NCBI GenBank assembly: GCA_026712715.1
Contig: JAPOPW010000013.1
Span: 1-64,000 of the forward strand
Source of the DNA: Immundisolibacterales bacterium
GTDB taxonomy: Bacteria; Pseudomonadota; Gammaproteobacteria; HK1
Direction: 5' to 3'
DNA length: 64,000 nucleotides
In this document: in pieces, positions 53,505 through 63,674 of the stretch
Layout of the letters: each line of letters opens with the position of its first letter
How positions within the stretch are numbered: the stretch's first letter is position 1
Notes under the pieces: generated by a model
Databases searched by the model: none
What the model was told of the DNA's origin: nothing
The model's input: the letters and a program-made list of their open reading frames with translations, nothing else
Made by a program: the position numbers and the translations under genes

Positions 53505-53930
53505 ATGAGCGAAGTGGACGAGAAGAAGGCGCGGGTGGTCAAGGGCGATGCCGAATGGCGCGCCGAGCTGACCCCGCTCCAGTACCACGTATGCCGCGAG
53601 AAGGGAACGGAACGCGCCTTTTCCGGCGAGTACCACGACACGAAGACGGCCGGCACCTACCGGTGCGTGGGCTGCGGAGCGCCGCTCTTCGCTTCGGACA
53701 CCAAGTTCGACTCCGGCACCGGCTGGCCGAGCTTCTGGGCCCCCGTGGACGACGACAGCGTGCGCACGGAGGAGGATCGGAGCTTCTTCATGGTGCGCAC
53801 GGAGGTGATGTGCAGCGGGTGCGACTCCCACCTCGGGCACGTGTTTCCGGACGGGCCTGCCCCGACCGGGCTCCGGTACTGCCTGAACTCCGCGTCGCTT
53901 CGCCTGGAGGAGGATGGGGGCTCGCGCTAG
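53505..53930 (+). CDS. msrB: Peptide-methionine (R)-S-oxide reductase
   Basis: A 141-residue repair enzyme that reduces methionine-R-sulfoxide. The two CxxC zinc pairs are [11 protein letters not shown] and [31 protein letters not shown] is the substrate pocket, and the catalytic Cys is in [12 protein letters not shown], so this is the cysteine form and not a selenoprotein. GGAG lies about 10 bases before the ATG. It may be transcribed with the fumarase gene upstream. Confidence 0.95.
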   Translation: MSEVDEKKARVVKGDAEWRAELTPLQYHVCREKGTERAFSGEYHDTKTAGTYRCVGCGAPLFASDTKFDSGTGWPSFWAPVDDDSVRTEEDRSFFMVRTEVMCSGCDSHLGHVFPDGPAPTGLRYCLNSASLRLEEDGGSR

Positions 53931-53988
53931 CGGGTCCGATTGAAGCGCCGGTGCCCGCGCCGGGCGCCACCGGGCGCCGGGCGCGGGA

Positions 53989-54879
53989 TCAGGGCAGGTC
54001 CCTCGCCACCCGGAATCCGGTGTTGATGTCGTGGAACGCGACCGGGACGCGGACCCGGTTCGCCGGCCGGCTGGCCCGCGGCAGGCTGAGCCAGGATCCG
54101 CCGCGAATCATGCGCCACCTGCAACCGTCGCCGTCCGGTCCCGCGGCCGACCCGTCGGACGGCGTGCCGGCATAGCCCTCGCCGCCGCAGTCGGCCACCC
54201 ACTCGTACAGGTTCCCCACCATGTCGTGGACGCCGAACGCATTCGCCGGGAACGAACCGACCGGGGCGGTGCGCTCGTCGTCCCAGCGGCTGCCGCACTC
54301 GTCGCAGTTCGCGTTGCCGCGGCCGACGTCGTCGCCCCACGGGAAGCGCGTTTCGCTCCCCGCCCGGGCCGTGTATTCCCATTCCGACTCGCTCGGCAGC
54401 CGATAGGCCCGGCCGGTGCGCTGCGAGAGCCATTGCGTGTAGTCCCGGGCGTCTTCGAAGTACACGAGCATGGCCGGCCGGCGGTCCCGGCCGAAGCCGA
54501 TGTCGCCGACTCCCTGGCGGCACACCCCCGCCGCGACGCACGCATCCCATTCGGCAAATGTGGTCTCGTGGCGCGCCATGGCGAACGGCTGCGGGATCGT
54601 GACCGTCCGCACCGGTGCCTCGTCGACGTCGCCGCCTCCCGTGAGATCGCCCATCCGGAACGTTCCGGCGGGCACGACGACGAGCTCCGGGCACTCGTCG
54701 CAGTCGCGGATGATGGTGCCCGGCGCATGCGATGCTTCGCTCGCGTCTCCCGCCGTACCCTGCGTCGATGCGCCGTGCGCCGTCAACTGCGCGCCGATGC
54801 CGGACCCCAGCACAAGGGCCAGGGTTACCGAGCCGACCGTGGACTTCCGCCTCCGGCCGATGATCGTGCACCTGGACAT
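53989..54879 (-). CDS. Secreted FGE-sulfatase (SUMF1)-domain protein
   Basis: A 296-residue protein with a signal peptide (TVGSVTLALVLGSGIGAQLT). The formylglycine-generating-enzyme fold shows ECPELVVVPAGTFRMGDLTG, QPFAMARHETTFAEWDACVA, YRLPSESEWEYTARAGSETR, GVHDMVGNLYEWVADCGGEG and the closing RMIRGGSWLSLPRASRPANR. It closely parallels the FGE part of the caspase fusion at 7503, down to the CxxC pairs DCDECPE and NCDECGSRWDDE. GGAGGAG lies 5 bases before the ATG at 54879. Being periplasmic and without a sulfatase neighbour, it may be a binding or structural module rather than a true FGE. Confidence 0.88.
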   Translation of the reverse strand: MSRCTIIGRRRKSTVGSVTLALVLGSGIGAQLTAHGASTQGTAGDASEASHAPGTIIRDCDECPELVVVPAGTFRMGDLTGGGDVDEAPVRTVTIPQPFAMARHETTFAEWDACVAAGVCRQGVGDIGFGRDRRPAMLVYFEDARDYTQWLSQRTGRAYRLPSESEWEYTARAGSETRFPWGDDVGRGNANCDECGSRWDDERTAPVGSFPANAFGVHDMVGNLYEWVADCGGEGYAGTPSDGSAAGPDGDGCRWRMIRGGSWLSLPRASRPANRVRVPVAFHDINTGFRVARDLP

Positions 54880-55165
54880 GGTCGCTCCTCCATCGCCGCA
54901 GGAACGGCGAAGGTAATCCAAGCCACTGCCCGCAATCAACCGGCGGGCGCGGCAGGCTCCATCGGTCCTTGTGCGCGTGTCCTTCGGATACCGTCGCGAT
55001 CAGGATTTCGGCAGGGGAGGGACAGCGCATCGGGTCCACCCGGCCCCGGTGATGTGGGAACATGCGGGAGGTGGGCGCGAGGGTGCGCGCGCGGGACGCG
55101 GCCGGCCGCCGCGACAATCCGCGGCTTCCTCCACGCCCGGTGACCGTACTGGACGGGGCAAGGCC

Positions 55166-56035
55166 ATGAGCCGAGACGAGGCCGTTTACCGGGGCTACCG
55201 CCGCGCGGAGCTCGAGCTGCTCTACTCCCATCGTCACCGGATCGAGGGATACGACGGCTATCTGGAGCGCTGGCCGCGGGAGAGCGCCACCGCCCGGGAG
55301 CGGCTCGATCTCATCCCGGACGTCGCCTACGGGCGGCGGGCAGCCGAGCGCTACGACGTGTTTCCGGCCGGCCCCCGCGCCCCGGTCCACGTGTTCTTCC
55401 ACGGCGGGTACTGGCACTCCCAGGACAAGCACGGCTTCGAGTTTATGGCCCCCGCGTGGGTGGCGCGCGGCGCCGCCTTCGTCTCCGCCAACTATCCGCT
55501 CTGTCCGACCGTGACCCTGCCGGAGATCGTCGAGTCGTGCCGGCGTTGCCTGGCGCACGTGCACGACCATGCGGCGACCTGGGGCGGCGACCCCGGCCGC
55601 GTGTTCGTCTCCGGCCATTCGGCGGGCGGGCACATCGCGGCCTGCCTGGTGTCGACCGGGTGGGAGGATCTCGGCCGCGGACGGCCCGCGGATCTCGTGA
55701 AGGGCGGGGCGGCGGTGAGCGGCGTCTACGACCTCGAGCCGATGCGCTTCCTGGAGGTGAACGACACCCTTCGCATCGACGGCGCGACGGTGCGGGAATG
55801 CTCGCCGCTGCGCACGGTTCCGCGGACGGCCGGCCCGCTGCTGCTCGCCGTCGGCACCGGCGAAGGAGAGGAGTTCGCACGCCAGCAGCGGGACCATGCC
55901 GCCGCGTGGCGCTCCGCCGGGCTCGAATGCCGGGAGATGGTGCTCGACGGGGAGAACCATTTCTCGATCGTCGACGGGCTCGCGCGCGAGGATGCGGAGC
56001 TGTTCGCGGCGGTCTTCGCCCTCATGGAAGCATGA
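55166..56035 (+). CDS. Alpha/beta hydrolase, arylformamidase/HSL-like
   Basis: A 289-residue cytoplasmic hydrolase. The oxyanion-hole motif is VHVFFHGGYWHSQDKHGFEF, the nucleophile elbow is FVSGHSAGGHIAACLVSTGW, and the catalytic His is in LDGENHFSIVDGL. The HGGYW motif is typical of the kynurenine formamidase and related carboxylesterase group. No tryptophan-degradation genes are nearby, so the substrate is unassigned. The start is an ATG with AAGG upstream; a longer frame is not supported. Confidence 0.85.
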   Translation: MSRDEAVYRGYRRAELELLYSHRHRIEGYDGYLERWPRESATARERLDLIPDVAYGRRAAERYDVFPAGPRAPVHVFFHGGYWHSQDKHGFEFMAPAWVARGAAFVSANYPLCPTVTLPEIVESCRRCLAHVHDHAATWGGDPGRVFVSGHSAGGHIAACLVSTGWEDLGRGRPADLVKGGAAVSGVYDLEPMRFLEVNDTLRIDGATVRECSPLRTVPRTAGPLLLAVGTGEGEEFARQQRDHAAAWRSAGLECREMVLDGENHFSIVDGLAREDAELFAAVFALMEA

Positions 56036-56160
56036 CTCCCGCGCGCGGTATGGAGGTAGGTGCGGCAGCACGGTCGTCGCCCGGTTCCGGCGGATGTGGT
56101 GCCGCAGCGCCTCCGATTTGCAGTAGATTCCACGTTCGGTCCGAAACGGGACGGAGCCGC

Positions 56161-56505
56161 ATGGCGGACGACAGCTTCACGCTCTACGACCTCCGGGTCG
56201 AATGGGTCGCGGGGACGAAGCCCTGCTGGTGCGGGGCGAAGGCGGGAGACCACTTCTTCCTGCGCGGCGAGCACCTCGAGATGCCGCCCGGACAGACCTG
56301 GTCGATCTACACCATCGCGGGCCTGCTCCCCCTGCTCCCCGCCAAGCAGCGCACCACCCACCCGAGCGACTGGATGACCACCGACGGCGAGGTTGCGTGC
56401 ATCGACCCCAACTGCGGCTCGAGGTTCCGGATCACCCGGGTCGGCACGCGCACCTTCCGCCATTCCGAGACCACCGCGGTTCCGCTCGAGGCGGGGCGGC
56501 CGTGA
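56161..56505 (+). CDS. TIGR04076-like small cysteine protein
   Basis: A 114-residue protein with YDLRVEWVAGTKPCWCGAKA, then GDHFFLRG, and a late DGEVACIDPNCGSRFRITRV. The spacing of Cys residues and the mid-protein IAGLLPLLPAKQR recall the TIGR04076 family, whose function is unknown. It overlaps the aldo/keto reductase start by four bases (GTGA), so the two are co-translated. An ATG at 56161 is the natural start. Confidence 0.65.
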   Translation: MADDSFTLYDLRVEWVAGTKPCWCGAKAGDHFFLRGEHLEMPPGQTWSIYTIAGLLPLLPAKQRTTHPSDWMTTDGEVACIDPNCGSRFRITRVGTRTFRHSETTAVPLEAGRP

Positions 56506-57545
56506 CGGTCGAGCGCTTCGAGGTCGAGCCGGGCTACGACATCTCGCGCCTCGTCAAGGGTGGCTGGCACCTGGCCGGGGGGCACGGCCGAATCGATCGC
56601 GCCGAGGCCATCCGGGACATGGCCGCCTTCGTGGAGGCGGGCATCACGACCTTCGACTGCGCGGACATCTACACGGGTGTCGAGGAGCTGATCGGCGACT
56701 TCCGAGCCGCCCGTCCGAGCCTTGCGCCGCTCATCCAGATCCATACCAAGTTCGTGCCCGACCTCCGGCGCCTCGGCCGGATGACGCGTGGCGACGTGGA
56801 GCGAATCGTCGACCGCTCGCTCCGCCGGCTGCGCGTGGAGCGCCTCGACCTCGTCCAGTACTACTGGTGGGACCCGGACGGGACCCCGGGGTTCGTCGAG
56901 ACCGGTCAGTGGCTGACGGAGCTCTGCCGGGCCGGCAAGATCACCCGCATCGGGGTCAGCAACTTCAATGCGGCGCAGCTCGAGCGGCTTGTCGAGGCCG
57001 GGATTCCGGTGCTGACGAGCCAGCCGCAGTACTCCCCGATCGATCTCCGGCCCGAGAACGCGCTCATTCCCGCCTGCCGGGAACGCGGCATCGTGCAGCT
57101 CTGCTACGGCACCCTCGCGGGCGGCTTCATCGCGGCGGACTGGCTCGGGGCGCCGGAGCCGCCGGGTCCGTTCGACAACCGGTCGCTCACGAAGTACAAG
57201 CTGATCATCGACGATTTCGGCGGCTGGTCCCTGTTCCAGGAGCTCCTCGCCGCCCTGCGCGCGATCGCCGGCAAGCACGGGCGGAGCATCCCCCAGGTCG
57301 CGTTGCGCTGGATCCTCGAGCGTCCCAACGTCGCCGCCGCGATCGTCGGCGCCACCTCCACCCGTCACCTCGCGGAGAACGTCGCGGTGTTCGACTTCGC
57401 CCTGGACGCGGAGGACCACGCCGCCCTGGCCGCGGTCACGTCGCGCCGGAGCGGGCCGGCGGGCGACGCCTTCGACCTCGAGCGCGATCGGGAAGGGCGG
57501 CATGGGCGCATCATGCGCTACGACCTGAACGAGCCCGCGGCCTGA
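56502..57545 (+). CDS. Aldo/keto reductase family protein
   Basis: A 347-residue TIM-barrel NADPH oxidoreductase. The catalytic Asp and Tyr are in GITTFDCADIYTGVEELIGD and the Lys in IHTKFVPDL. The fourth tetrad member, normally a His in a DLYLIHW-type strand, falls in LDLVQYYWWDPDGTPG, so it seems to be Tyr here. GKITRIGVSNFNAAQLERLV and GRSIPQVALRWILERPNVAA are family signatures. The start is a GTG overlapping the preceding stop. Substrate unknown. Confidence 0.85.
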   Translation: MTVERFEVEPGYDISRLVKGGWHLAGGHGRIDRAEAIRDMAAFVEAGITTFDCADIYTGVEELIGDFRAARPSLAPLIQIHTKFVPDLRRLGRMTRGDVERIVDRSLRRLRVERLDLVQYYWWDPDGTPGFVETGQWLTELCRAGKITRIGVSNFNAAQLERLVEAGIPVLTSQPQYSPIDLRPENALIPACRERGIVQLCYGTLAGGFIAADWLGAPEPPGPFDNRSLTKYKLIIDDFGGWSLFQELLAALRAIAGKHGRSIPQVALRWILERPNVAAAIVGATSTRHLAENVAVFDFALDAEDHAALAAVTSRRSGPAGDAFDLERDREGRHGRIMRYDLNEPAA

Positions 57546-57724
57546 TTCGGGCGGTCGCGGTTGCGACCGCCCGCTACCGGCTCGGGTCTCTCGGGCCGCG
57601 GCGGCGGCCGGCGGCTCGCCCGGAGATGGTGCCTCCGCGTCGCCGCGCGGGACCCCGGTGGCCGGCCGCCGGCGGGCCGGCGTCGCGGCACGACTTCGAG
57701 GGCGGCCGTGCCGCGGTACAGGGG

Positions 57725-59029
57725 CTAGTTTCCGGCCATCATCGCCTTGATCTGGTTGACCTCTTCGAGGCTGATGGCCTTCTCCTGGACGAATTCGCCG
57801 CCACGATACCGAAGGCCCGCAAAGCTCGCGGAAACGTCGCCGTTCTGATCGAACACGATTGGCCCGGTGACACCGACGTAGGCGAGGTCCTTGCCTTCTG
57901 AATACATCGCGATCGCCTGCTTGTACCCCTCGACGCCGGAAGGGAAGGGCTCGCCCTCGGGGCCGGTGATGGCACGGACGATCCTGGCGAGATTCGCTCC
58001 GCTTCCCTCCACCCCGGAGATGTCGGCGGCCACCGTCGCGAGCGCGAGCAGCGCGCCGGCGTCGTAGCCGGAGGTGCGGCCCGGGCCGCCGTCGATGGTG
58101 AGATCGCAGCACGCCTGGAAGTCGGCGTTCACGGTCTGGAAGGACTCCGTCTTCGGAGAGACCGGGGTGATGAACCAGGCATCCGCGAGGGCCGCATCGC
58201 CGACCGTCTCGACGAAGGACTTCTCGTTCATCCCCTGGGGCAGGACGAGCCCGGACGCGCCGCCGAAGCGGATCCAGTCGCGGAGCTGCTTCGAGCCGTC
58301 GTTCGGGTTGGCGAGGAGGTAAAGGGCATCGGGCTCGCCTTCCAGCACCTTGTTGATTTCGGAGCGGTAGGAGGGCTGGTCGGGGTTGAAGGGCACGATA
58401 TTCCCGACCGCTCCGCCGAGCGCGACGAAGGCACGCGAGAATTCCGCCTGGTTGTTCTTGCCCCAGTCGTTGTTGAGGTAAATGATCGCGACCTTCCGGA
58501 ACCCGGCGTCGTAGGCCATCTTCGAAGTCGCAACCGCCTGGAGGGAGTCGGCGGGCAGGGTGCGGAAGAAGAGCCCCTTGGTCTTTCCCTCGCGCGCCAT
58601 GTTGGTGAAGGTGGTCGAAGTGGACGCGGTGGCGATGACGACGACGCCCTTGGCGACGGTCACGGAGGTGAGGAGCGGCCCGGTGATGCCCGACGAGATC
58701 GGCCCGACGAGCGCCTGCACCCCGTCGATGTCGATGAGCTTCGCGGCGGCGTCCACCGCGACCGAGGGCTGGGTCTGCGAGTCGCGCACGTCGTAGGTGA
58801 GCGCGCAGCCGACCCCGAGCGCGGCGCGGGCCGCCTCGACCTGCTCGACCCCGAGCTGCGCCGCCCGCGAGATGGGAACTCCGTGCACACCGTAGGAGCC
58901 GGTCAGGGAAAGGACGGAGCCGATGGTGCGGGCGCAGTCCGCGGCGAGCGCCGCCGGCGCGGCGGCCGCCGAGGCGACAAGGAACGCGCCGACGATCGCG
59001 CGCGTGGTGAACGGGGGACGGGCTTTCAT
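57725..59029 (-). CDS. Branched-chain amino-acid-type ABC binding protein
   Basis: A 434-residue periplasmic Peripla_BP_6 protein (LivJ/LivK-like). Residues 1-29 form a signal peptide (AIVGAFLVASAAAAPAALAA). The mature part starts RTIGSVLSLTGSYGVHGVPI and later has ALVGPISSGITGPLL, KVAIIYLNNDWGKNN and RTSGYDAGALLALATVAADI. AGGAGG lies 8 bases before the ATG at 59029. It is divergent from livGFHM, which supply the rest of the importer. Ligands of this family range from amino acids to amides, urea and aromatic acids. Confidence 0.92.
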   Translation of the reverse strand: MKARPPFTTRAIVGAFLVASAAAAPAALAADCARTIGSVLSLTGSYGVHGVPISRAAQLGVEQVEAARAALGVGCALTYDVRDSQTQPSVAVDAAAKLIDIDGVQALVGPISSGITGPLLTSVTVAKGVVVIATASTSTTFTNMAREGKTKGLFFRTLPADSLQAVATSKMAYDAGFRKVAIIYLNNDWGKNNQAEFSRAFVALGGAVGNIVPFNPDQPSYRSEINKVLEGEPDALYLLANPNDGSKQLRDWIRFGGASGLVLPQGMNEKSFVETVGDAALADAWFITPVSPKTESFQTVNADFQACCDLTIDGGPGRTSGYDAGALLALATVAADISGVEGSGANLARIVRAITGPEGEPFPSGVEGYKQAIAMYSEGKDLAYVGVTGPIVFDQNGDVSASFAGLRYRGGEFVQEKAISLEEVNQIKAMMAGN

Positions 59030-59304
59030 GTTTCGGGCCTCCTGTCGTGCCGCGAATCCGGTTGGGGGAGCTACCATTACGGCTCCCGCCACCATCGTAC
59101 CAGCCGGCTCGACGGCGCGTCACCGCGCGGCGGCGGCTGCCCCGGGGCTGGCGAGACCGTTCGAGAAGCCACTCGGGAACCCGCCGGTCGATCGATGAAA
59201 CTCGTGCCAACGAACTCGCCATCCGGCCGGTCCGGCGGACCGGTCGCCGCGGACCCGGACTCGCACGGCACGTTCGTGGGCGGGCGCGGGTACGGGGGCG
59301 CGGC

Positions 59305-60082
<778 letters not shown>

Positions 60083-60090
<8 letters not shown>

Positions 60091-60817
60091 GGCGCTTCTT
60101 GCGGTGCATGCCCTCGAGGCGGGGTACAACCCCTCGCTTCCCATCGTTCGCGGCGTCTCGATCGAAGTCCGCGAGGGCGAGATCGTCAGCGTGCTGGGCC
60201 CCAACGGGGCGGGCAAGTCGACCCTGCTCAAGGCGATCGCGGGCCTCGTCCGGATCACGGCCGGGCGGGTCCTCCTCGACGAGCGCGACATCACCGGGCT
60301 CGACACCCACCGGCTGGTGCGCGCGCGGGTCGCCTACGTGCCGCAGACCGAGAACGTGTTCGCGCGCCTCTCGGTGGAGGACAACCTCGCGCTCGGAGCG
60401 CTCCACAACCAGGATCGTTTCGATACCCTTCGGCAGCGGGTCGTCGCGCTCTTTCCCGACCTCGAACGCCTGCGCAGCCTCGCCGCCGGCAAGCTCTCGG
60501 GCGGACAGCGGCAGATGGTGGCCCTCGGGCGCGCGATGATGGCGGACCCGCGCCTGCTGATGCTGGACGAGCCCTCGGCCGGCCTGTCGCCCCGGCTCAC
60601 GCGCCAGCTTCTCACGCAGCTCACCCGGGTCAGGGACTCCGGCATGACCATCGTCATGGTCGAGCAGAACGCGCGCGCCGCGCTCTCCATATCGGACCGG
60701 GCATACGTGCTGGTGGACGGGAGGGAGGAGATCCAGGGCGATGCCGAGTCGCTGCTCGGCGACCCGGCGCTCGGTGCGCTCTATCTCGGCGCCGCGCCCG
60801 GGACCCGGTCGCGATGA
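60083..60817 (+). CDS. livF: Branched-chain amino-acid-type ABC transporter ATPase (LivF)
   Basis: A 244-residue ATPase. Walker A is SVLGPNGAGKSTLLKAIAGL, the Q-loop region is RVAYVPQTENVFARLSVEDN, the signature is KLSGGQRQMVALGRAMMADP and Walker B LLMLDEPSAGLSPRL. LVDGREEIQGDAESLLGDPA is the family carboxy end. The start is a TTG within the end of livG. It overlaps livH by four bases. Confidence 0.93.
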
Positions 60818-61710
60818 TCCAGTACCTCGCGGACGGCATCGTCAACGCGGCGCTGATCGCGCTCGGCGCGATCGGGCTCAGCATGACCTACAACGTCCTT
60901 CGCTTCGCCAACTTCGCGCAGGGCGAGATCCTCACCGCCGGCGCCTACTTCACCCTGCTGGTGGTGACCGTGCTCGGCGCCGGCATCGGGACGATGGGGC
61001 CGATCGCCTTCGGCTGGCCGCTGCTCGTCTCGATGCTGGTCGCCATCGCCCTGACCGGGGCGGTGGTCCTGGTCGTCGACATGCTGCTCTTCGCCCCGCT
61101 GCGCGGACGCAACGCCTCGCGGATCACCCTCATCATGGCCGCATTCGGGGTCTCGCTGATGGGCCGCAACCTGGTCATGCTGATGACGGGGGGCGAGCCC
61201 TTCTACTACGACTTCTACATTCCGCGGGCCTTCGCGCTCTTCCCGGGCTTCGAGGTGGTCCCCGACGATCTCGCCATCGTCGCGATTGCCGGGCTCGCAT
61301 TCGCCCTGCTCTTCGTTCTCGTCAACCGCACGTCGATGGGCCGGCAGATGCGCGCGGTGGCGGAGAACCCGACCCTCGCGCGGGTCAACGGCATCGACGT
61401 GCGGGCGGTGATCCGGTGGACCTGGATCGTCGGCGCCGCCCTCGCGACGGTCGCCGGCGCGCTCCTCGGCCACAACACCCAGCTTCGCCCCGAGATGGGC
61501 TTCGATCTTCTGCTGCCGATGTTCGCGGCCCTCATCCTCGGCGGAGCGACCAACCTCTACGGCACCATCCTCGGCGCGGTCGTCATCGGTCTCACCGAGG
61601 CGCTCGCGGTCGCGATCGGGCTCTCCGGCTACCGCGCCGCGGTGACCTTCGCGGTCATCGTCGTGTTCCTGCTCCTGCGCCCGCAGGGACTGCTCGGGGA
61701 GCGGGAATGA
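60814..61710 (+). CDS. livH: Branched-chain amino-acid-type ABC permease (LivH)
   Basis: A 298-residue inner-membrane permease with about eight helices. The start is DGIVNAALIALGAIGLSMTY, then NVLRFANFAQGEILTAGAYF, the LivH signature. Later come AVAENPTLARVNGIDVRAVI and NLYGTILGAVVIGLTEALAV. It is coupled by short overlaps to livF and livM, which predicts equal expression of all four membrane-complex genes. Confidence 0.94.
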   Translation: MIQYLADGIVNAALIALGAIGLSMTYNVLRFANFAQGEILTAGAYFTLLVVTVLGAGIGTMGPIAFGWPLLVSMLVAIALTGAVVLVVDMLLFAPLRGRNASRITLIMAAFGVSLMGRNLVMLMTGGEPFYYDFYIPRAFALFPGFEVVPDDLAIVAIAGLAFALLFVLVNRTSMGRQMRAVAENPTLARVNGIDVRAVIRWTWIVGAALATVAGALLGHNTQLRPEMGFDLLLPMFAALILGGATNLYGTILGAVVIGLTEALAVAIGLSGYRAAVTFAVIVVFLLLRPQGLLGERE

Positions 61711-62678
61711 TGGAAGGCATGCTTTCCTTCGCGGTCTTCTTCCTGGTTTTCGCGTCCTTCTACGCCCTTTGCAGCCTGGGGCTCAACCTGCAATGGGGCT
61801 TCACGGGACTCTTCAACGTCGGCGTCGTCGGCTTCTTCGCGATCGGCGCCTATGCCTCCGCAATCATCACCGGCCCCGCCTACCCCGATACGCTCTTCGG
61901 CGGCTTCGGCATGCCCTTCCCGTTCGGCCTCGCCGGGGCGATGCTGAGCGCCGGGGTGGCCGCGCTCGGGGTGGGCTTCGTCACCCTTCGCCTGCGCGAG
62001 GACTTTCTCGCCATCTCGACCTTCGGGGTCGCGATCGCGATTCAGCTCGTGTGCCTCAACTTCGAGCCCCTGACCCGGGGACCGAACGGCATGTACTCGC
62101 TGCCCCGACCGTTCGCGGGCCTCTTCGCGACGCATGCATTCGACAACGTCCTCTACCTGGTCGTGTGCCTGGCGCTCATCGCGGGGGTGTACCTCGCCTT
62201 CGAACGCATGGTCCGTTCGCCCTGGGGGCGGGTGCTGCGCGCGATCCGGGACGACGAGGTAGCCGCCGCCGCCCTCGGGAAGAACGTCTTCGCCTTTCGC
62301 CTGCAGTCCTTCGTCGTGGGCTCGGCGGTGATGGGGCTCGCGGGGGCGCTCTACGCCAACTTCCAGGGCTTCATCAGCCCCGCGGACTTCCTTCCCATCT
62401 TCACCTTCCAGGTGTTCGTGATGCTGATCGTGGGCGGGAGCGGCAACAACCTCGGTGCGCTGCTGGGAGGTCTGTTCGTGTGGTTCCTGTGGTCCATGAG
62501 CGAGCAGGTCATGCAGGCGCTGTTGCCGCCGACCGCGCTCACCCAGGCCGCAGCGGCCCGCATCGTGCTGATCGGCCTCGTGCTTGCGCTGATGCTGCTC
62601 TTTCGCCCCGAGGGCATTCTCGCGGAGCGGAGAATCGTGTCGCGCGAGGCCCGGCTTCCCCGCGCCCCGAAGCGCTGA
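61707..62678 (+). CDS. livM: Branched-chain amino-acid-type ABC permease (LivM)
   Basis: A 323-residue inner-membrane permease. FYALCSLGLNLQWGFTGLFN, then VGVVGFFAIGAYASAII, and LRLREDFLAISTFGVAIAIQ match LivM. SPWGRVLRAIRDDEVAAAAL is the cytoplasmic EAA-like loop, and GALYANFQGFISPADFLPIF and VGGSGNNLGALLGGLFVWFL follow. It ends the livGFHM operon. The start ATG overlaps the livH stop; a second ATG 3 bases later is equally possible. Confidence 0.94.
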   Translation: MMEGMLSFAVFFLVFASFYALCSLGLNLQWGFTGLFNVGVVGFFAIGAYASAIITGPAYPDTLFGGFGMPFPFGLAGAMLSAGVAALGVGFVTLRLREDFLAISTFGVAIAIQLVCLNFEPLTRGPNGMYSLPRPFAGLFATHAFDNVLYLVVCLALIAGVYLAFERMVRSPWGRVLRAIRDDEVAAAALGKNVFAFRLQSFVVGSAVMGLAGALYANFQGFISPADFLPIFTFQVFVMLIVGGSGNNLGALLGGLFVWFLWSMSEQVMQALLPPTALTQAAAARIVLIGLVLALMLLFRPEGILAERRIVSREARLPRAPKR

Positions 62679-62780
62679 CCCGGCACCGGCTTGGCCGCAC
62701 CGTCGGCCCGGGGCCCGGGACGACCGGCGTTGCGGAGGACGCCGGGAATCCGGAGGCGGTTCCGAGTCGGAGCGGTGAGG

Positions 62781-63101
62781 TCAGTCCAGGCGGGGGTCGC
62801 GGACCTGGACGGTGCCCTCGTGAACGCGGACGGGGAAGGTCGCGATCGGCTCGTAGGCGGGCGGGGTGAGCGCCTCGCCGGTGCGCAGGCAGAACTCGGC
62901 GCCGTGCAGCGGACAGGTGATGACGGCGCCGTACAGCTCGCCGTCGGTCAGCTCCGCGTAGTCGTGGGTGCACAGGTTCTCGACGGCGTGGTACTCGCCG
63001 TCGACGTTGAACACCGCGATGAGGGTGTCTTCGAGCTCGACAACCCGCCATTCGCCGGGCGGGAGCTCGGCGGCGGGGGCGACGTCGGTCCAGTCGGTCA
63101 T
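62781..63101 (-). CDS. Rieske-type 2Fe-2S ferredoxin
   Basis: A 106-residue soluble Rieske protein. The cluster ligands are in NLCTHDYAELTDGELYGAVI and CPLHGAEFCLRTGEALTPPA (CxH ... CxxH). YEPIATFPVRVHEGTVQV is the common end of dioxygenase ferredoxin components and SUF-linked Rieske proteins. It is last in the minus-strand SUF run after sufU and the SufT-like gene, so an electron-transfer role in cluster assembly is likely. GGAG lies just before the ATG. Confidence 0.92.
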   Translation of the reverse strand: MTDWTDVAPAAELPPGEWRVVELEDTLIAVFNVDGEYHAVENLCTHDYAELTDGELYGAVITCPLHGAEFCLRTGEALTPPAYEPIATFPVRVHEGTVQVRDPRLD

Positions 63102-63291
63102 GGCTCCTCTATCCCGAATCGAAGGAAGCCGATGCGTACACGCGCGGATTCTCGCCGGATTCGATGCGGATGCGCCCTGCCGCGAAGGAGGCGCTTCGTG
63201 CTTCAGGTCTCGTGCGGTCCAGGGGCCGGATCCGACGCGGACTCGCCCGTTCCTCGGTGGCGCGGAGGGAGCGCGGGTTCGGGATCGGGCG

Positions 63292-63642
63292 CTACCACAG
63301 GCCAAGCTCGAGCTTGGCCGCCTCGCTCATCCGGTCCTGGGTCCACGGCGGGGCCCATACGATCTCCACCGCGGCCGACTTCACCCCCTCGACCTGGCTC
63401 ACCTCGTACTCGACCATTCCGGGAAACGTCTCCGCGACCGGACACCCGGGGGTCGTGAGGGTCATGTCGATCGTGACCGCGCCCTCGTCGCCGATGTCGA
63501 GGTCGTAGATGAGACCAAGGTCGTAGATGTTGACCGGGATCTCGGGGTCGTAGACCTGTTTGAGCGCCTCCACGATGCGCTGGCGGAGGGCCTCCGGGTC
63601 CTCCCCTTTTCCCCTTCCCAACCACTCGCCGATGCGGCTCAT
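63292..63642 (-). CDS. SufT-like MIP18-family iron-sulfur assembly protein
   Basis: A 116-residue protein of the DUF59/MIP18 family. The core reads EALKQVYDPEIPVNIYDLGL, then IYDLDI, followed by IDMTLTTPGCPVAETFPGMV, the family's conserved Cys motif, and VKSAAVEIVWAPPWTQDRMS. SufT helps mature Fe-S proteins. GGAG lies 8 bases before the ATG at 63642. It follows sufU by 32 bases and precedes the Rieske gene. Confidence 0.9.
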   Translation of the reverse strand: MSRIGEWLGRGKGEDPEALRQRIVEALKQVYDPEIPVNIYDLGLIYDLDIGDEGAVTIDMTLTTPGCPVAETFPGMVEYEVSQVEGVKSAAVEIVWAPPWTQDRMSEAAKLELGLW

Positions 63643-63674
63643 TTCGTCATCTCCGTGTCGTCGCTCCCGCCCGT

